From: Rossellomorea vietnamensis NBRC 101237
Lineage (GTDB): Bacteria; Bacillota; Bacilli; Bacillales; Bacillaceae_B
Direction of reading: 5' to 3'
Assembly (NCBI RefSeq): GCF_001591825.1
Contig: NZ_BCVQ01000036.1
Location: 1 to 41,466 of the forward strand
Length of the DNA: 41,466 bases
Part shown: one piece after another, positions 8,388-17,974 of the stretch
How positions within the stretch are numbered: the first letter of the stretch is position 1
Layout: each line of letters starts with the position of its first letter
Position numbers and translations under genes: made by a program
The notes under the pieces: generated by a model
Told to the model about the DNA's origin: nothing
The model's input: the letters and a program-made list of their open reading frames with translations, nothing else
Database searches by the model: none

Positions 8388-8588
8388 ATGCCAAAAATGA
8401 AAACTCACCGCGGCTCAGCTAAGCGTTTCAAGAAAACAGGTTCTGGTAAACTTAAACGTTCACACGCTTACACAAGCCACTTATTCGCAAACAAATCTAC
8501 TAAAGCAAAGCGTAAGCTACGTAAAGCGGCTGTTGTCTCTAAAGGAGATTTCAAACGCATTCGTCATATGCTTGACAACCTAAAATAA
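8388..8588 (+). CDS. rpmI: 50S ribosomal protein bL35
   Basis: A 66-residue, strongly basic protein beginning [20 protein letters not shown] and containing the [17 protein letters not shown] segment diagnostic of bL35. Length equals the B. subtilis protein. SD GAGGAGG lies ten bases ahead of the ATG. It sits 23 bases after infC and 28 before rplT, in the universal infC-rpmI-rplT order, so it is expected to be co-transcribed and controlled through the L20 leader. Confidence 0.98.
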   Translation: MPKMKTHRGSAKRFKKTGSGKLKRSHAYTSHLFANKSTKAKRKLRKAAVVSKGDFKRIRHMLDNLK

Positions 8589-8598
8589 GAAGTATTAG

Positions 8599-8976
<378 letters not shown>

Positions 8977-9003
8977 GTAACTGCTGACGAAATCAGCAGA
9001 CAA

Positions 9004-9033
9004 AAAGGACTGGCCCCTGGCCGGTCCTTTCTT
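9004..9033 (+). terminator. Terminator of infC operon
   Basis: AAAGGACTGGCC-type stem closing with GGTCCTTT and followed by CTTAT; GC-rich core GGCC/GGCC, short T tail. Confidence 0.75.
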
Positions 9034-9065
9034 ATATCAATCACTATAGAAAGCAGGTAGAAATC

Positions 9066-9344
9066 ATGGATGCATTAACAGGGATTCTATATCTATATGC
9101 CGTCATCATCAACATCATCGGCTTTACGGTCATGGGGAGAGATAAACGGAAAGCAGAGCGGCATGAATACCGCATCAGCGAGCGGGTGTTGTGGCAGGTC
9201 GCCATTGTGGGAGGCAGTGTTGGAGCGTATATGGGGATGAAGGTGTTCAGGCATAAAACGAAGCACAAAGCGTTCGCCGTCGGCTTCCCATTGCTTGTTA
9301 TCGCCCACTGTGTGCTGTTCATCTGGCTGAACGCGAATCTGTGA
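9066..9344 (+). CDS. ysdA: DUF1294 small membrane protein YsdA
   Basis: A 92-residue membrane protein with a hydrophobic N-terminal helix (~7-24), the conserved DUF1294 block GRDKRKAERHEYRISERVLW, a Gly-rich segment VGGSVGAYMGMKVFRHKTKH and a C-terminal membrane helix (~72-90). The cytoplasmic RHKTKH stretch between helices is the family signature. The function is unknown. In B. subtilis ysdA also follows rplT. The ATG at 9066 is preceded by GCAGGTAG, a moderate SD; a terminator separates it from rplT, so it has its own promoter or depends on read-through. Confidence 0.9.
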   Translation: MDALTGILYLYAVIINIIGFTVMGRDKRKAERHEYRISERVLWQVAIVGGSVGAYMGMKVFRHKTKHKAFAVGFPLLVIAHCVLFIWLNANL

Positions 9345-9441
9345 CGTCAAAGTTTTCATTCTTTAACCCGTCTCTCATACATACGATATAAAGAGGGTTT
9401 GTAGAAACAGCTTAGAATAGCAGAAGGAGGTCGCATAAGCC

Positions 9442-10011
9442 ATGGACGAACGGTTGGTTGCTGCATTCGCCCTGATGGAGGCAAGCGGGTATATGGCTCC
9501 TGTTCTGTTTATCTTATTTCATATCCTGAGGCAGTTTCTGTTCATCCCCGTCGCCCTTGTCTGTATGGCGGGAGGGGTTCTGTTCGGGAGTCTCTTCGGC
9601 ACACTGTACTCGTTGATCGGATTAACGCTCTTATCTGTCACTTTTTATTTTGTCATTAAAAGTTTCAAATCGTTTTATGAAAAACTCCTGAGGCTGAAAG
9701 AAAAGTGGTTTGGCCGGAATGCCACCCTCACCACGGGTCAGATTGCGGTTCTCAGGTTGATTCCCTTTGTCCATTACCAGCTCTTGAATCTTTGCCTGCT
9801 CGAGCGTAAGAAGGAGCTCAAGCCCTTCGTACGCGCCTCCGTCCTTTCCAATATTCCCCTGGCGTTTTTCTATACGGTGTTCGGCCAATACATCAAACAA
9901 TTTTCCCCACCCATTCTCGTCATGATCTTCATCGCACTCATCGTCCTATTTTACCTCCTGAGAGAAAAAGTCAGAGTCATTCAATGGAGAGAGTTTTTCC
10001 CGGGTAAATAA
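9442..10011 (+). CDS. TVP38/TMEM64-family (DedA-like) membrane protein
   Basis: A 189-residue polytopic protein. The conserved VTT-domain region runs from FHILRQFLFIPVALVCMAGGVLFGSLFGTLYSLIG (first reentrant/TM segments) through the VLRLIPFVHYQLLNLC motif to SNIPLAFFYTVFGQYI and a last TM helix (~158-175). The FIP...GG.LFG and R..P sequences are the family hallmarks; some members scramble or flip lipids such as undecaprenyl phosphate, but this one cannot be assigned. B. subtilis ytxB belongs to the same family and is found near dnaI/ytxC, so this could be a relocated relative. Start chosen at ATG 9442 with AGGAGG at 9424-9429. It sits in the otherwise conserved ysdA-ysdB interval. Confidence 0.87.
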   Translation: MDERLVAAFALMEASGYMAPVLFILFHILRQFLFIPVALVCMAGGVLFGSLFGTLYSLIGLTLLSVTFYFVIKSFKSFYEKLLRLKEKWFGRNATLTTGQIAVLRLIPFVHYQLLNLCLLERKKELKPFVRASVLSNIPLAFFYTVFGQYIKQFSPPILVMIFIALIVLFYLLREKVRVIQWREFFPGK

Positions 10012-10016
10012 AAATG

Positions 10017-10046
10017 AAAAACGACCAGCTCTGCTAGTCGTTTTTT
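10017..10046. terminator. Bidirectional terminator between TVP38 gene and ysdB
   Basis: Arms 10017-10029 and 10033-10045 (ACGAC, AGC with one mismatch) with A tract on the left and T run on the right, so it can serve both converging genes. The ysdB stop codon lies inside the stem. Confidence 0.85.
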
Positions 10047-10432
10047 TGTTGTGATTTTTGAAGGAATTCGTGGATCGGACTTTTCCAGTCGAGTTTGGCA
10101 TTCGGGTATCTTTCTTTGATTTCGTTCTGGAGGTATTCGAAATCCTCCCGGGTAAGCCCCTTTAATGAGGAAACATTTTTGGTCCATACGAATATGGAAA
10201 CCACATCGAATGCCTTCTCGGTTGCACCAAGATATTTTTCCCCTTCAAATCGTACACCCTTGTACGTTATGTGAAAATTCTTCCGGACATTTTCCTGATC
10301 ATCGAGAAAATAGAAACGTTTCTGCTCCTGGGCAAGCTCCAGTTTTCGCTTTGGGTTGATAATGTATTTCACGCTGCTGTATAGAAGATAAAGAATAAGG
10401 ATTAAAAGCACTAACCGAATAAGCCAAAGCAT
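10034..10432 (-). CDS. ysdB: SigW-dependent small membrane protein YsdB
   Basis: A 132-residue protein with one N-terminal membrane anchor (MLWLIRLVLLILILYLLYSS) followed by a conserved INPKRKLELAQEQKRFYFLDD segment and a soluble domain, probably cytoplasmic. It matches B. subtilis YsdB in length, anchor and position between ysdA and ysdC. Function is unknown; in B. subtilis it belongs to the SigW cell-envelope stress regulon, and here a consensus SigW promoter is seen upstream. The frame is open further 5', but ATG 10432 is chosen: SD GGAGGT ends seven bases before it and the upstream ATGs overlap or precede the SD. The stop codon lies in the bidirectional terminator. Confidence 0.88.
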   Translation of the reverse strand: MLWLIRLVLLILILYLLYSSVKYIINPKRKLELAQEQKRFYFLDDQENVRKNFHITYKGVRFEGEKYLGATEKAFDVVSIFVWTKNVSSLKGLTREDFEYLQNEIKERYPNAKLDWKSPIHEFLQKSQQKND

Positions 10433-10471
10433 AACCATTACCTCCATAGGCATATTTCTTCCACTACTATT

Positions 10472-10497
10472 TACGGTTAAATCAGAAAAAGGTTTCA
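10472..10497 (-). promoter_or_regulatory. SigW (ECF) promoter of ysdB
   Basis: On the minus strand TGAAAC (10497-10492) is followed after exactly 16 bases by CGTA (10475-10472): a full match to the SigW TGAAAC-N16-CGTA consensus. The distance to the ysdB start (about 35 bases from the expected start site) fits. Confidence 0.9.
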
Positions 10498-10577
10498 TAT
10501 TATTATAAATTTGTTTAAAAATTTGTCATACTAAGAGGGTGTGTAAGAAATAAAGGCATCGAAGGGGAGATATCACA

Positions 10578-11066
10578 ATGAATATTGAAACATTGTTGGA
10601 CATGCAGAAGAAACTTGATCAGCATATCGAAGAGGAACACGGCCTGGAACAAGAAGACCTGATCGACAAAAAAATCCTGGCCCTCCTGGTTGAGGTAGGG
10701 GAACTGGCCAATGAAACGAGAAGCTTCAAGTTCTGGAGTACGAAACCTTCGTCAGCAAAGGATGTGATCCTTGAAGAATTTGTGGACGGGGTCCATTTCA
10801 TCCTGTCACTGGGAATCGAAATTGGCATTCAACAATTCGATATAGTGGAGACGAATTATGTGAATGAAGATGTGACAAAGCAATTCATGGAGGTATTCAA
10901 ATATGCCAACCACTTTGCTGAAGAGCGTTCCGTTGAACATTTCCAGGAGTTATTCAGGCACTACGTGTACCTTGGCGAACTGCTTGGATTCACCCATGAA
11001 GAAGTGTTCGATGCGTATGTGAAGAAAAATGAAGTGAATTATAATCGTCAAAAAGAAGGATATTAA
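10578..11066 (+). CDS. Dimeric dUTPase / all-alpha NTP pyrophosphatase
   Basis: A 162-residue all-alpha protein of the dimeric dUTPase (MazG/phage-type) superfamily. The metal-binding ExxE...ExxD pattern is visible: Glu39 and Glu42 in LVEVGELANE and Glu67 with Asp70 in EEFVDGVHF; the family motif KFWSTKP, which contacts the nucleotide, is present. It should hydrolyse dUTP (or dCTP/dUTP) to the monophosphate and keep uracil out of DNA. The start ATG 10578 has GAAGGGGAG ahead. It lies divergent from ysdB and before ysdC, interrupting the ysdB-ysdC neighbourhood of B. subtilis. The phage-like enzyme type may reflect acquisition, but no phage genes surround it. Confidence 0.88.
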   Translation: MNIETLLDMQKKLDQHIEEEHGLEQEDLIDKKILALLVEVGELANETRSFKFWSTKPSSAKDVILEEFVDGVHFILSLGIEIGIQQFDIVETNYVNEDVTKQFMEVFKYANHFAEERSVEHFQELFRHYVYLGELLGFTHEEVFDAYVKKNEVNYNRQKEGY

Positions 11067-11096
11067 TCCATAATCGTAAAGAAGATTCAGGAAATT

Positions 11097-11125
11097 TTGA
11101 TGAATCACACAGGTTTTAGTATAAT
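11097..11125 (+). promoter_or_regulatory. SigA-type promoter of ysdC
   Basis: TTGATG at 11097-11102 and TATAAT at 11120-11125, 17 bases apart, 35 bases ahead of the ysdC start. Confidence 0.75.
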
Positions 11126-11159
11126 GAAAAGGTAAAACAATATTTAGGGGGTCGAAACA

Positions 11160-12245
11160 ATGGCAAAATTAGATGAAACATTGACAATGCTCAAAGATTT
11201 AACCGATGCCAAGGGTGTACCGGGTAATGAGAGAGAAGTACGGGAAGTCATGAAAAAATACATAGAGCCATTTGCAGATGAAGTGACGACAGATAACCTC
11301 GGGAGCCTGATCGCGAAAAAAGTGGGCGATGAAAACGGTCCTAAGATCATGGTGGCGGGACATCTTGATGAAGTCGGATTCATGATCACCCAGATCGACA
11401 GCAAAGGGTTCCTGCGCTTTCAAACCGTAGGAGGCTGGTGGTCACAGGTCATGCTTGCCCAGCGTGTGACGATCGTGACGAGCCAAGGGGAAGTGACGGG
11501 TGTGATCGGTTCCAAGCCGCCGCATATCCTGCCTCCGGAAGCACGCAAAAAACCGGTGGACATCAAAGATATGTTCATTGATATCGGTGCCTCAAGCCGT
11601 GAAGAAGTTCTGGAATGGGGAGTGAAACCGGGAGATATGGTGGTCCCACATTTCGAATTCACGGTGATGAACAACGAGAAGATGCTACTGGCGAAAGCAT
11701 GGGATAACCGCATTGGTTGTGCGATTGCCATCGATGTACTAAGAAACCTGAAGGATGCGAGTCACCCGAACGTCGTATATGGAGTCGGTACCGTACAGGA
11801 AGAGGTCGGCCTGCGTGGCGCGAGAACGGCTGCTGCCAAGATTCAGCCTGATATCGGCTTCGGTGTGGATGTTGGAATCACCGGGGACACACCTGGGGTT
11901 TCTGATAAAGAAGCGTCAAGTAAGATGGGTGAAGGTCCACAGATCATTTTATATGATGCGTCCATGGTTTCCCACAAGGGACTTCGCGACTTCGTGACGG
12001 ATACTGCGGATGAGCATAACATTCCGTATCAATTCGATGCCATCGCAGGAGGTGGAACGGATTCAGGTGCGATCCATTTGACTGCCAATGGAGTTCCTGC
12101 CTTATCGATCACCATTGCGACACGTTATATCCACTCACATGCAGCGATGTTGCATCGTGATGATTACGAGAACGCCGTTAAATTGATTACAGAAGTGATC
12201 AAGAAGCTAGACAGCGACACCGTGGCGAAGATTACGTTTGATTGA
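11160..12245 (+). CDS. ysdC: M42-family metalloaminopeptidase YsdC
   Basis: A 361-residue M42 (tetrahedral aminopeptidase / glutamyl aminopeptidase) protein. Ligands and catalytic residues expected for the dinuclear site are in place: His68 and Asp70 (AGHLDEVGF), bridging Asp182 (AWDNRIGC), catalytic Glu214 and ligand Glu215 ([10 protein letters not shown]), Asp237 (GVDVG) and a C-terminal His in [11 protein letters not shown]. Substrates in the cell are not known; M42 enzymes form dodecamers that trim peptides from proteasome-like degradation. SD AGGGGG precedes the ATG by eight bases. Own promoter and terminator make it monocistronic. B. subtilis has several paralogues; position after ysdB supports the ysdC assignment. 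Confidence 0.93.
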   Translation: MAKLDETLTMLKDLTDAKGVPGNEREVREVMKKYIEPFADEVTTDNLGSLIAKKVGDENGPKIMVAGHLDEVGFMITQIDSKGFLRFQTVGGWWSQVMLAQRVTIVTSQGEVTGVIGSKPPHILPPEARKKPVDIKDMFIDIGASSREEVLEWGVKPGDMVVPHFEFTVMNNEKMLLAKAWDNRIGCAIAIDVLRNLKDASHPNVVYGVGTVQEEVGLRGARTAAAKIQPDIGFGVDVGITGDTPGVSDKEASSKMGEGPQIILYDASMVSHKGLRDFVTDTADEHNIPYQFDAIAGGGTDSGAIHLTANGVPALSITIATRYIHSHAAMLHRDDYENAVKLITEVIKKLDSDTVAKITFD

Positions 12246-12253
12246 TTGCAATG

Positions 12254-12290
12254 AAAGAGACCCTGCTGAATCAGGGTCTCTTTATTTTGT
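12254..12290 (+). terminator. Terminator of ysdC
   Basis: A perfect 12-bp stem AAAGAGACCCTG (12254-12265) and its complement (12272-12283), then ATTTTG. It also lies just past the end of the converging hydrolase gene. Confidence 0.88.
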
Positions 12291-12292
12291 CT

Positions 12293-12838
12293 TTAGTTAA
12301 ACGTCATTTCTTTCGAAGAGGTCATATCGGCGTCAATCGTCTTCTTGATGATGCGGATCGCGCTTTCATTGTCCTCCTCGGTTTCGGATGCCATGCAGTC
12401 CTTTGGTATCGACATGTCATATTCCCTCATATAGGCGTCATTGGCGGTATACAGCACACAGATGTCACCTGCGATCCCCGTTAGAATCAGACGCTTCACA
12501 TCCAGCTGATGAAGCAGGATATCAAGCTGTGTTCCGAAAAAACAGGAATGTTTCGGTTTGATGATAAAATAATCGTCTGTATCGGGATGGAGTTTTTCGA
12601 TCACGTCTTTGCCTTTCCCTTTTTTGCATTCTTCAATGATATCATTCATATTGTCCTGCCAAAGGCCGTAATTGTCATTCACATATATGACGGGCAACCC
12701 GGCTTCCTTCGCTTTTTTCTTCAAATCGCGGATGTTTCCGACGATGTTCATTGTGTTTTCATGTAATTTTTCTCCACCTTGGAAATCAAACGTATTAATC
12801 ATGTCGATGATCAATAAGGCGCTTTTCTCCTGACTCAT
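12293..12838 (-). CDS. Isochorismatase-family cysteine hydrolase
   Basis: A 181-residue cysteine hydrolase of the isochorismatase/nicotinamidase superfamily. The catalytic triad is Asp12 (LLIIDMINTF), Lys94 (FIIKPKHSCFFGT) and Cys127 (TGIAGDICV), with the cis-peptide GIAGD loop before the nucleophile. The metal-binding DxHxxH of true nicotinamidases is not seen, and the substrate is unknown: it could act on an amide, biuret-like or isochorismate-like compound. SD GGAGAAAAAGGGATG is GA-rich just upstream of the ATG. It lies downstream of sspI on the same strand but behind a terminator, so it is probably separately transcribed. Confidence 0.9.
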   Translation of the reverse strand: MSQEKSALLIIDMINTFDFQGGEKLHENTMNIVGNIRDLKKKAKEAGLPVIYVNDNYGLWQDNMNDIIEECKKGKGKDVIEKLHPDTDDYFIIKPKHSCFFGTQLDILLHQLDVKRLILTGIAGDICVLYTANDAYMREYDMSIPKDCMASETEEDNESAIRIIKKTIDADMTSSKEMTFN

Positions 12839-12919
12839 CCCTTTTTCTCCCCCTTCGTTTTCTTATGTATGTTGTATTACCACTGAAGGAGTGAGGCTAA
12901 AACCATTCAAAGGAAAAAA

Positions 12920-12951
12920 CATGGGCAACCCCGATTCAGGATTGCCCATGC
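12920..12951 (-). terminator. Terminator of sspI
   Basis: On the minus strand a stem CATGGGCAA/TTGCCCATG (arms 12942-12951 and 12920-12929) is followed by TTTTTTCC. It sits directly after the sspI stop. Confidence 0.88.
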
Positions 12952-12953
12952 TT

Positions 12954-13175
12954 TTATTGCATTTGCTGCTGCTGCAATGATTCCTCTAATGTTTCAAGGA
13001 CCATTTTCTGTTCCTCTGGATCGGCGTTTTGCCAGAAGACTTCAAGGAGTACACCGAGACCTGGAAGGGTTTTTTCTTCTCCCCCCTGGATGGCATCCAC
13101 GATGGTGTCTCTCAATTCGTCCTGGTTGTTTCCAGATACATTGTGTATGATCGCTTTTCGTAAGTTAAGATTCAT
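12954..13175 (-). CDS. sspI: Small acid-soluble spore protein I
   Basis: A 73-residue protein matching the SspI family: N-terminal [19 protein letters not shown], central [21 protein letters not shown] and a Gln-rich end. It is a minor SASP of the spore core made in the forespore; its role is unknown beyond spore outgrowth properties reported in B. subtilis. The start is ATG 13175 (MNLNLRK) with AAGGAG nine bases upstream; a GTG at 13178 would add one residue. A SigG-type promoter is expected, but none was convincing upstream. Presence of the gene is strong evidence for an endospore former. In B. subtilis sspI also lies beside ysgA and pheS. Confidence 0.95.
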   Translation of the reverse strand: MNLNLRKAIIHNVSGNNQDELRDTIVDAIQGGEEKTLPGLGVLLEVFWQNADPEEQKMVLETLEESLQQQQMQ

Positions 13176-13299
13176 CACGCATTTCTCCTTTTTGCTAGGA
13201 TGAGGAATTCATTGTTATCTTGTCTCAAATTGAATTTATTATGTATGGAAGTTAAGGTATAATGAGACCTTGAATAGTAATCAAAAGGAGCGGATACGA

Positions 13300-14061
13300 T
13301 TGAAGTATATTCAATCCTCGAAAAATCCTGTTGTGAAGCAGTGGAAGAAATTATTGACGAAAAAAGAACGGGATCTCACCCGCACATATATCATTGAAGG
13401 ATTTCACCTTGTGGAAGAAGCATTAAAGCAGGAGGATACGGTCCTTGAGCTGATCCTTGTGGAAGGAATCGATCTCCCCCCAAAATGGACGGTGGACTCG
13501 GTTTCTGTCACCATGGTATCGGATGAAGTCGGGAAAATCCTCGCAGATACCGAGACCTCTCAGGGGATCTTTGCGATTTGCAGGCAAAGAGAAGATGAGC
13601 ATGACCCTGATCAGGCAGCCACATTCATGATTCTCGACGGTCTTCAGGACCCTGGCAATATTGGCACCATCATCCGTACAGCCGATGCGGCGGGAATCGA
13701 TATGGTTGTGTTGGGAAAAGGGACGGTGGACCCTTATAATCCCAAAGTGTTGCGTTCGGCACAAGGAAGTCATTTTCATATTCCCATCGTCAGAAAAGAA
13801 CTGTCTGAAACCATTTCAGCCCTGAAAGAGCGCAGCATCCCCGTGTACGGGACGGCTCTTGAAAACGGAGAGGAGTACACGTCGATCAGCCCGCAATCTT
13901 CCTATGCCCTCATTGTAGGGAATGAGGGGAACGGCATGTCGAAGGACCTGTTAAAGGAAACGGACCGGAACCTCTACATCCCTATTTACGGTAAGAGTGA
14001 ATCCTTGAATGTGGCCATTGCGGCAGGCATTTTATTGTATCATTTTAAAAATGGGCAGTGA
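13300..14061 (+). CDS. ysgA: SpoU/TrmH-family RNA methyltransferase YsgA
   Basis: A 253-residue SPOUT methyltransferase. The N-terminal substrate-binding domain (SSKNPVVKQWKKLLTKKERDL, YIIEGFHLVEEAL) is followed by the knotted SAM-binding domain with motif 1 LDGLQDPGNIGTIIRTADAA, motif 2 IVGNEGNGMS and motif 3 IPIYGKSESLNVAIAAGILLY. It should 2'-O-methylate a 23S rRNA or tRNA ribose, target not determinable here. TTG 13300 is chosen as start: SD AAGGAG (13285-13290) is nine bases before it, and the family starts at (M)KYIQSSKNP; the frame is open to 13270 without an SD. Divergent from sspI, upstream of the pheS T-box, as in B. subtilis. Confidence 0.92.
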   Translation: MKYIQSSKNPVVKQWKKLLTKKERDLTRTYIIEGFHLVEEALKQEDTVLELILVEGIDLPPKWTVDSVSVTMVSDEVGKILADTETSQGIFAICRQREDEHDPDQAATFMILDGLQDPGNIGTIIRTADAAGIDMVVLGKGTVDPYNPKVLRSAQGSHFHIPIVRKELSETISALKERSIPVYGTALENGEEYTSISPQSSYALIVGNEGNGMSKDLLKETDRNLYIPIYGKSESLNVAIAAGILLYHFKNGQ

Positions 14062-14076
14062 ATTTCGTGAAAAGGT

Positions 14077-14105
14077 TTGAATTATGCCGTGAAATTCACT
14101 ATAAT
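14077..14105 (+). promoter_or_regulatory. SigA-type promoter of pheST
   Basis: TTGAAT at 14077-14082 and TATAAT at 14100-14105 with a 17-base spacer, about 30 bases before the T-box. Confidence 0.75.
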
Positions 14106-14132
14106 AATGCACATATAACTTAAAAAACGTTG

Positions 14133-14378
14133 AAAGAGGAAAGTAACACATGACCTTCTTCAAGGGAGAGAATGCCCTGGACTGTAAGCATTCTTAAGAA
14201 AACATGATGTGAACATTTCACCTCTCGAGTTGGCATCGGGACCATTCCAATGTGAATGTAAAGATGCTCCGGCATAAGCCGTTATCCGAATGAAGTGAGT
14301 AGATCCCCCTGTGGATATGCTTATAAGGGTGGTACCGCGATATAAACCTCGTCCCTTTTTGGGATGGGGTTTTTTTAT
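14133..14378 (+). promoter_or_regulatory. T-box riboswitch, phenylalanine-specific (pheS leader)
   Basis: Core AAGGGTGGTACCGCG near 14325-14339 with bulge TGGT (14330-14333), the final T fitting a tRNA-Phe discriminator A. Stem I base GAGG pairs with CCTC (14221-14224), and the specifier TTC (14217-14219) lies one base before it. The terminator is AACCTCGTCCC/GGGATGGGGTT (14345-14355/14361-14371) with a seven-T tail. Uncharged tRNA-Phe should prevent termination and switch on pheST. Confidence 0.93.
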
Positions 14379-14437
14379 TTGTTTAAAAACCAATCCAACG
14401 AAACATTCGGACGATATACATTAAAGGAGGAAGAACA

Positions 14438-15475
14438 ATGGAGGACAAATTACGATCCCTTCAACAAGAAGCCATCGAAAAAGTGAACGAAGCACAAGAC
14501 CTGAAAGAACTGAACAACATCCGTGTTGCTTATTTAGGCAAAAAAGGACCTGTCACCGAAGCCTTAAAAGGAATGGGGAAACTCTCAGCAGAAGAGCGTC
14601 CTAAAATGGGGGCACTTGCCAATGAAGTCCGTGGAGCGATCACCGAAACCATCGAAGCAAAGCAGGCTGTTCTTGAAAAAGAAGCGGTCGAAAAGAAGCT
14701 TCAATCTGAAACGATCGATGTCACGTTACCCGGTCGCCCTGTGAAAAAAGGGAATCACCATCCCCTGACGATGATCGTGGAAGAAATCGAAGACCTCTTC
14801 ATCGGCATGGGCTATACGGTTGCTGAAGGACCGGAAGTCGAGAAGGACTATTATAACTTCGAAGCCCTGAACCTCCCTAAAGGACATCCGGCACGTGATA
14901 TGCAGGATTCTTTCTATATTACGGAAGAAACCCTTCTGCGTACCCACACGTCACCGGTTCAGGCAAGGACGATGGAACTGGCCAAAGGAAAGGGACCCAT
15001 CAAGATCATCTGTCCCGGGAAAGTGTACCGACGTGATACAGATGACGCGACACATTCCCATCAGTTTACCCAGATCGAGGGCCTTGTCATCGACGAAAAC
15101 ATCCGCATGAGTGACCTGAAAGGAACGCTGAATGTATTTGCTAAGAAAATGTTCGGTGAAGACCGTGAAATCCGCTTGCGCCCGAGCTTCTTCCCATTCA
15201 CAGAGCCATCCGTCGAGATGGATATTTCATGTAAGATCTGTGGAGGAAAAGGCTGCCGCGTATGTAAAGGAACGGGCTGGATTGAAATCCTTGGAGCAGG
15301 GATGGTTCATCCGAATGTCCTTGAAATGGCTGGATTCGATTCGAAGAAATATACAGGTTTCGCCTTCGGTATGGGACCGGAGCGTATTGCCATGCTGAAA
15401 TACGGCATCGATGACATCCGTCATTTCTACACAAACGATACTCGCTTTGTGACACAGTTCGGAACACAAGAGTAA
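14438..15475 (+). CDS. pheS: Phenylalanyl-tRNA synthetase alpha subunit
   Basis: A 345-residue catalytic subunit of the (alpha-beta)2 enzyme. N-terminal coiled coil (~1-85) for tRNA binding, then the class II core with motif 2 around [12 protein letters not shown] and [24 protein letters not shown], motif 3 [19 protein letters not shown] four-cysteine insertion, [17 protein letters not shown], occurs as in other Bacillus PheS and is probably structural. SD AAAGGAGG is eight bases from the ATG. It is followed after 26 bases by pheT, the usual operon, controlled by the upstream Phe T-box. Confidence 0.98.
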   Translation: MEDKLRSLQQEAIEKVNEAQDLKELNNIRVAYLGKKGPVTEALKGMGKLSAEERPKMGALANEVRGAITETIEAKQAVLEKEAVEKKLQSETIDVTLPGRPVKKGNHHPLTMIVEEIEDLFIGMGYTVAEGPEVEKDYYNFEALNLPKGHPARDMQDSFYITEETLLRTHTSPVQARTMELAKGKGPIKIICPGKVYRRDTDDATHSHQFTQIEGLVIDENIRMSDLKGTLNVFAKKMFGEDREIRLRPSFFPFTEPSVEMDISCKICGGKGCRVCKGTGWIEILGAGMVHPNVLEMAGFDSKKYTGFAFGMGPERIAMLKYGIDDIRHFYTNDTRFVTQFGTQE

Positions 15476-15501
15476 AGAAAACGATAGGGAGGTACTAACA
15501 C

Positions 15502-17916
15502 ATGTTTGTTTCATATAAATGGTTAGAAAATTATGTAGACTTATCAGGCACAACACCTGAAGAGTTGGCAGAGAAGATTACAAGAAGCGGGATTGAAGTC
15601 GAAGGTGTCGAACGGATCGGCGAAGAGATCAAAAATGTGGTCGTCGGGCATGTCCTGCAATGTGAGCCGCACCCCGATGCGGATAAGTTAAATAAATGCC
15701 TTGTGGACGTAGGGGAAGAAGAGCCTGTCCAAATCATTTGCGGGGCACCGAACGTGGCAAAGGGTCAAAAAGTGGCTGTCGCGAAAGTAGGGGCGGTCCT
15801 TCCTGGTAACTTCAAAATCAAAAAAGCCAAACTTCGCGGCGAAGCATCCCACGGGATGATCTGCTCCCTGCAAGAGCTTGGAGTCGAAGGAAAGCTCGTC
15901 CCGAAAGAGCATGCAGAAGGGATCTACGTATTCAGTGATGAGGCCGAAGTCGGTCGCAATGCCGTTGAATTATTGAACCTGGATGATGCAATCCTCGAAT
16001 TAGGATTGACACCCAATCGTTCTGATTGCTTAAGCATGCTTGGAGTGGCGTATGAAGTCGCAGCCATCCTGGACCGTGACGTAAAGCTTCCGACAGCCGA
16101 GGTATCAGAAGGCAACGAAAAAGCTTCGGATTATGTATCGGTAAAAGTAGAAGCAAAAGAAGATAATCCTCTTTACGGGGCTAAAATCATCAAAAATGTC
16201 AAAATCGGTCCATCTCCACTTTGGATGCAAAATGCACTGATTTCTGCAGGGATCCGTCCACATAATAACGTAGTCGACATTACGAACTACGTGTTATTGG
16301 AATATGGTCAGCCCCTTCACGCTTTTGACTATGACCGTCTCGGTTCGAAGGAAATCCTTGTTCGCCGTGCAAACGACGGCGAAACATTCGTGACCCTGGA
16401 TGATGCGGAAAGAACGCTATCAAGCAGCCAGCTTGTGATTACGAACGGGACTGAACCCGTTGCCCTTGCCGGAGTGATGGGTGGAGCCAATTCAGAAGTC
16501 CAGAACGATACGACGACGGTCCTTCTTGAAGCAGCTTACTTCACCGGTGCCATTGTCAGAGGTGCATCGAAAGACCACGGACTCAGAAGCGAAGCCAGCA
16601 CCCGTTATGAAAAGGGTGTGGATCCGAATCGTGTCCTGAAAGCCGGGGAAAGAGCGGCTGAACTGATGGCTGAATATGCCGGAGGGGAAGTTCTGGAAGG
16701 AACTGTTTTATTTAACGAATTGGATGTTGAACCGGTCAAGGTTGAAATCTCCCTGGAGAAAATCAATTCTTCACTTGGAACAGCCATTTCCGTTGATACA
16801 GTGGAAGATATTTTCCGCCGACTTCAATTTGATGCAGAAGTAAACGGCGAAATATTCGTCGTAACGGCTCCTACAAGAAGAGGGGATATCACCATCCCTG
16901 AAGATTTACTGGAAGAAGTGGCCCGCCTTTACGGCTATGACAATCTTCCGATGACACTTCCAGAAGGAGAGGCAACACCTGGTGGCCTTTCGAATCACCA
17001 GCTGAAGCGCCGTACGGTCCGCCGATACCTGGAAGGAGCGGGACTCCTGCAAGCGATCACGTATTCATTGACAAACGACAAGAAAGCAAGCCAATATGCG
17101 TTGGACGTAAGGGAGCCTGTCCGCTTATTGATGCCGATGAGTGAAGAACGAAGCAACCTTCGTTTAAGCATCGTTCCGCAGCTTCTTGAAGTGGTTTCAT
17201 ATAACAAAGCCCGTCAAAATGATTCTCTAGCCTTTTATGAAGTAGGATCCGTATTCTTAACGGAAACAGGCGAAGAGCTTCCACGGGAAGAAGAGCATAT
17301 AGCAGGAGCGCTGACCGGCCTGTGGCACCAGCACCTTTGGCAAGGCGAGAAAAAGCCAGTCGACTTCTATGTGGCCAAAGGGATCCTGGAGGGCATGTTC
17401 GAAGAAATCGGTGTATCAGAAGCCATCTCATTCCGTCAGGCAACCGTAGACGGCATGCACCCTGGACGTACGGCCGAGATCTTACTTGACAACGAAGTGA
17501 TCGGTTTCGTCGGAGCGATCCATCCGGAAGCGGAAAAAGAACTGGATCTAAACGAAACGTATGTGTTCGAACTGAAGGCATCACCTGTCTTCCATTATGA
17601 AAAGCCAGGCCTGAGCTACACGCCGATCCCACGCCATCCATCGATTACAAGGGATATCGCCCTTGTAGTGAACACGGATGTGAAAGCCGGGGACCTGGCA
17701 TCCATCATCAAAGAAGCAGGAGGAAAACTTCTGAAAGAAGTGTCCGTCTTCGATCTGTATGAAGGCGAGCATATGGAAGCAGGCAAGAAATCACTTGCAT
17801 TCTCCTTGAAATACTTCGATCCGGCAAAAACATTGACCGATGAAGAAGTGGTGAAGGTGCATGATGGAGTACTTGCAGCCGTAAAAGAAAAAGCAGGAGC
17901 TGAATTGAGAGGATAA
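15502..17916 (+). CDS. pheT: Phenylalanyl-tRNA synthetase beta subunit
   Basis: An 804-residue beta subunit with all expected domains: B1 and OB-fold tRNA-binding domain (~40-150, [21 protein letters not shown]), B3/B4 editing domain (~210-390, including [21 protein letters not shown]), B5 DNA-binding-like domain (~400-480), the catalytic-like core (~490-690) and the C-terminal FDX-ACB anticodon-binding domain (~710-804, [18 protein letters not shown]). The editing domain clears Tyr-tRNA-Phe. Length equals the B. subtilis protein. SD GGGAGG lies ahead of the ATG. Terminator follows the stop. Confidence 0.98.
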   Translation: MFVSYKWLENYVDLSGTTPEELAEKITRSGIEVEGVERIGEEIKNVVVGHVLQCEPHPDADKLNKCLVDVGEEEPVQIICGAPNVAKGQKVAVAKVGAVLPGNFKIKKAKLRGEASHGMICSLQELGVEGKLVPKEHAEGIYVFSDEAEVGRNAVELLNLDDAILELGLTPNRSDCLSMLGVAYEVAAILDRDVKLPTAEVSEGNEKASDYVSVKVEAKEDNPLYGAKIIKNVKIGPSPLWMQNALISAGIRPHNNVVDITNYVLLEYGQPLHAFDYDRLGSKEILVRRANDGETFVTLDDAERTLSSSQLVITNGTEPVALAGVMGGANSEVQNDTTTVLLEAAYFTGAIVRGASKDHGLRSEASTRYEKGVDPNRVLKAGERAAELMAEYAGGEVLEGTVLFNELDVEPVKVEISLEKINSSLGTAISVDTVEDIFRRLQFDAEVNGEIFVVTAPTRRGDITIPEDLLEEVARLYGYDNLPMTLPEGEATPGGLSNHQLKRRTVRRYLEGAGLLQAITYSLTNDKKASQYALDVREPVRLLMPMSEERSNLRLSIVPQLLEVVSYNKARQNDSLAFYEVGSVFLTETGEELPREEEHIAGALTGLWHQHLWQGEKKPVDFYVAKGILEGMFEEIGVSEAISFRQATVDGMHPGRTAEILLDNEVIGFVGAIHPEAEKELDLNETYVFELKASPVFHYEKPGLSYTPIPRHPSITRDIALVVNTDVKAGDLASIIKEAGGKLLKEVSVFDLYEGEHMEAGKKSLAFSLKYFDPAKTLTDEEVVKVHDGVLAAVKEKAGAELRG

Positions 17917-17930
17917 TTCGACTTTTGGAG

Positions 17931-17965
17931 AGAGGTGTCAGACATTGGTCTGGCATCTTTTTTTT
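17931..17965 (+). terminator. Terminator of pheST
   Basis: AGGTGTCAGAC pairs with GTCTGGCATCT across the loop ATTG, followed by eight Ts. Confidence 0.88.
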
Positions 17966-17974
17966 GTGTGGTGG

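Noticed and set aside
13195..13260. SigG promoter for sspI
   Set aside because: A CATAATA-like -10 exists on the minus strand, but no matching -35 at the right distance.
15198..17641. Minus-strand open frames of 60-194 codons across pheS and pheT
   Set aside because: Antisense shadows of strongly conserved genes, without SD or family resemblance; the same holds for other long opposite-strand frames in the window.
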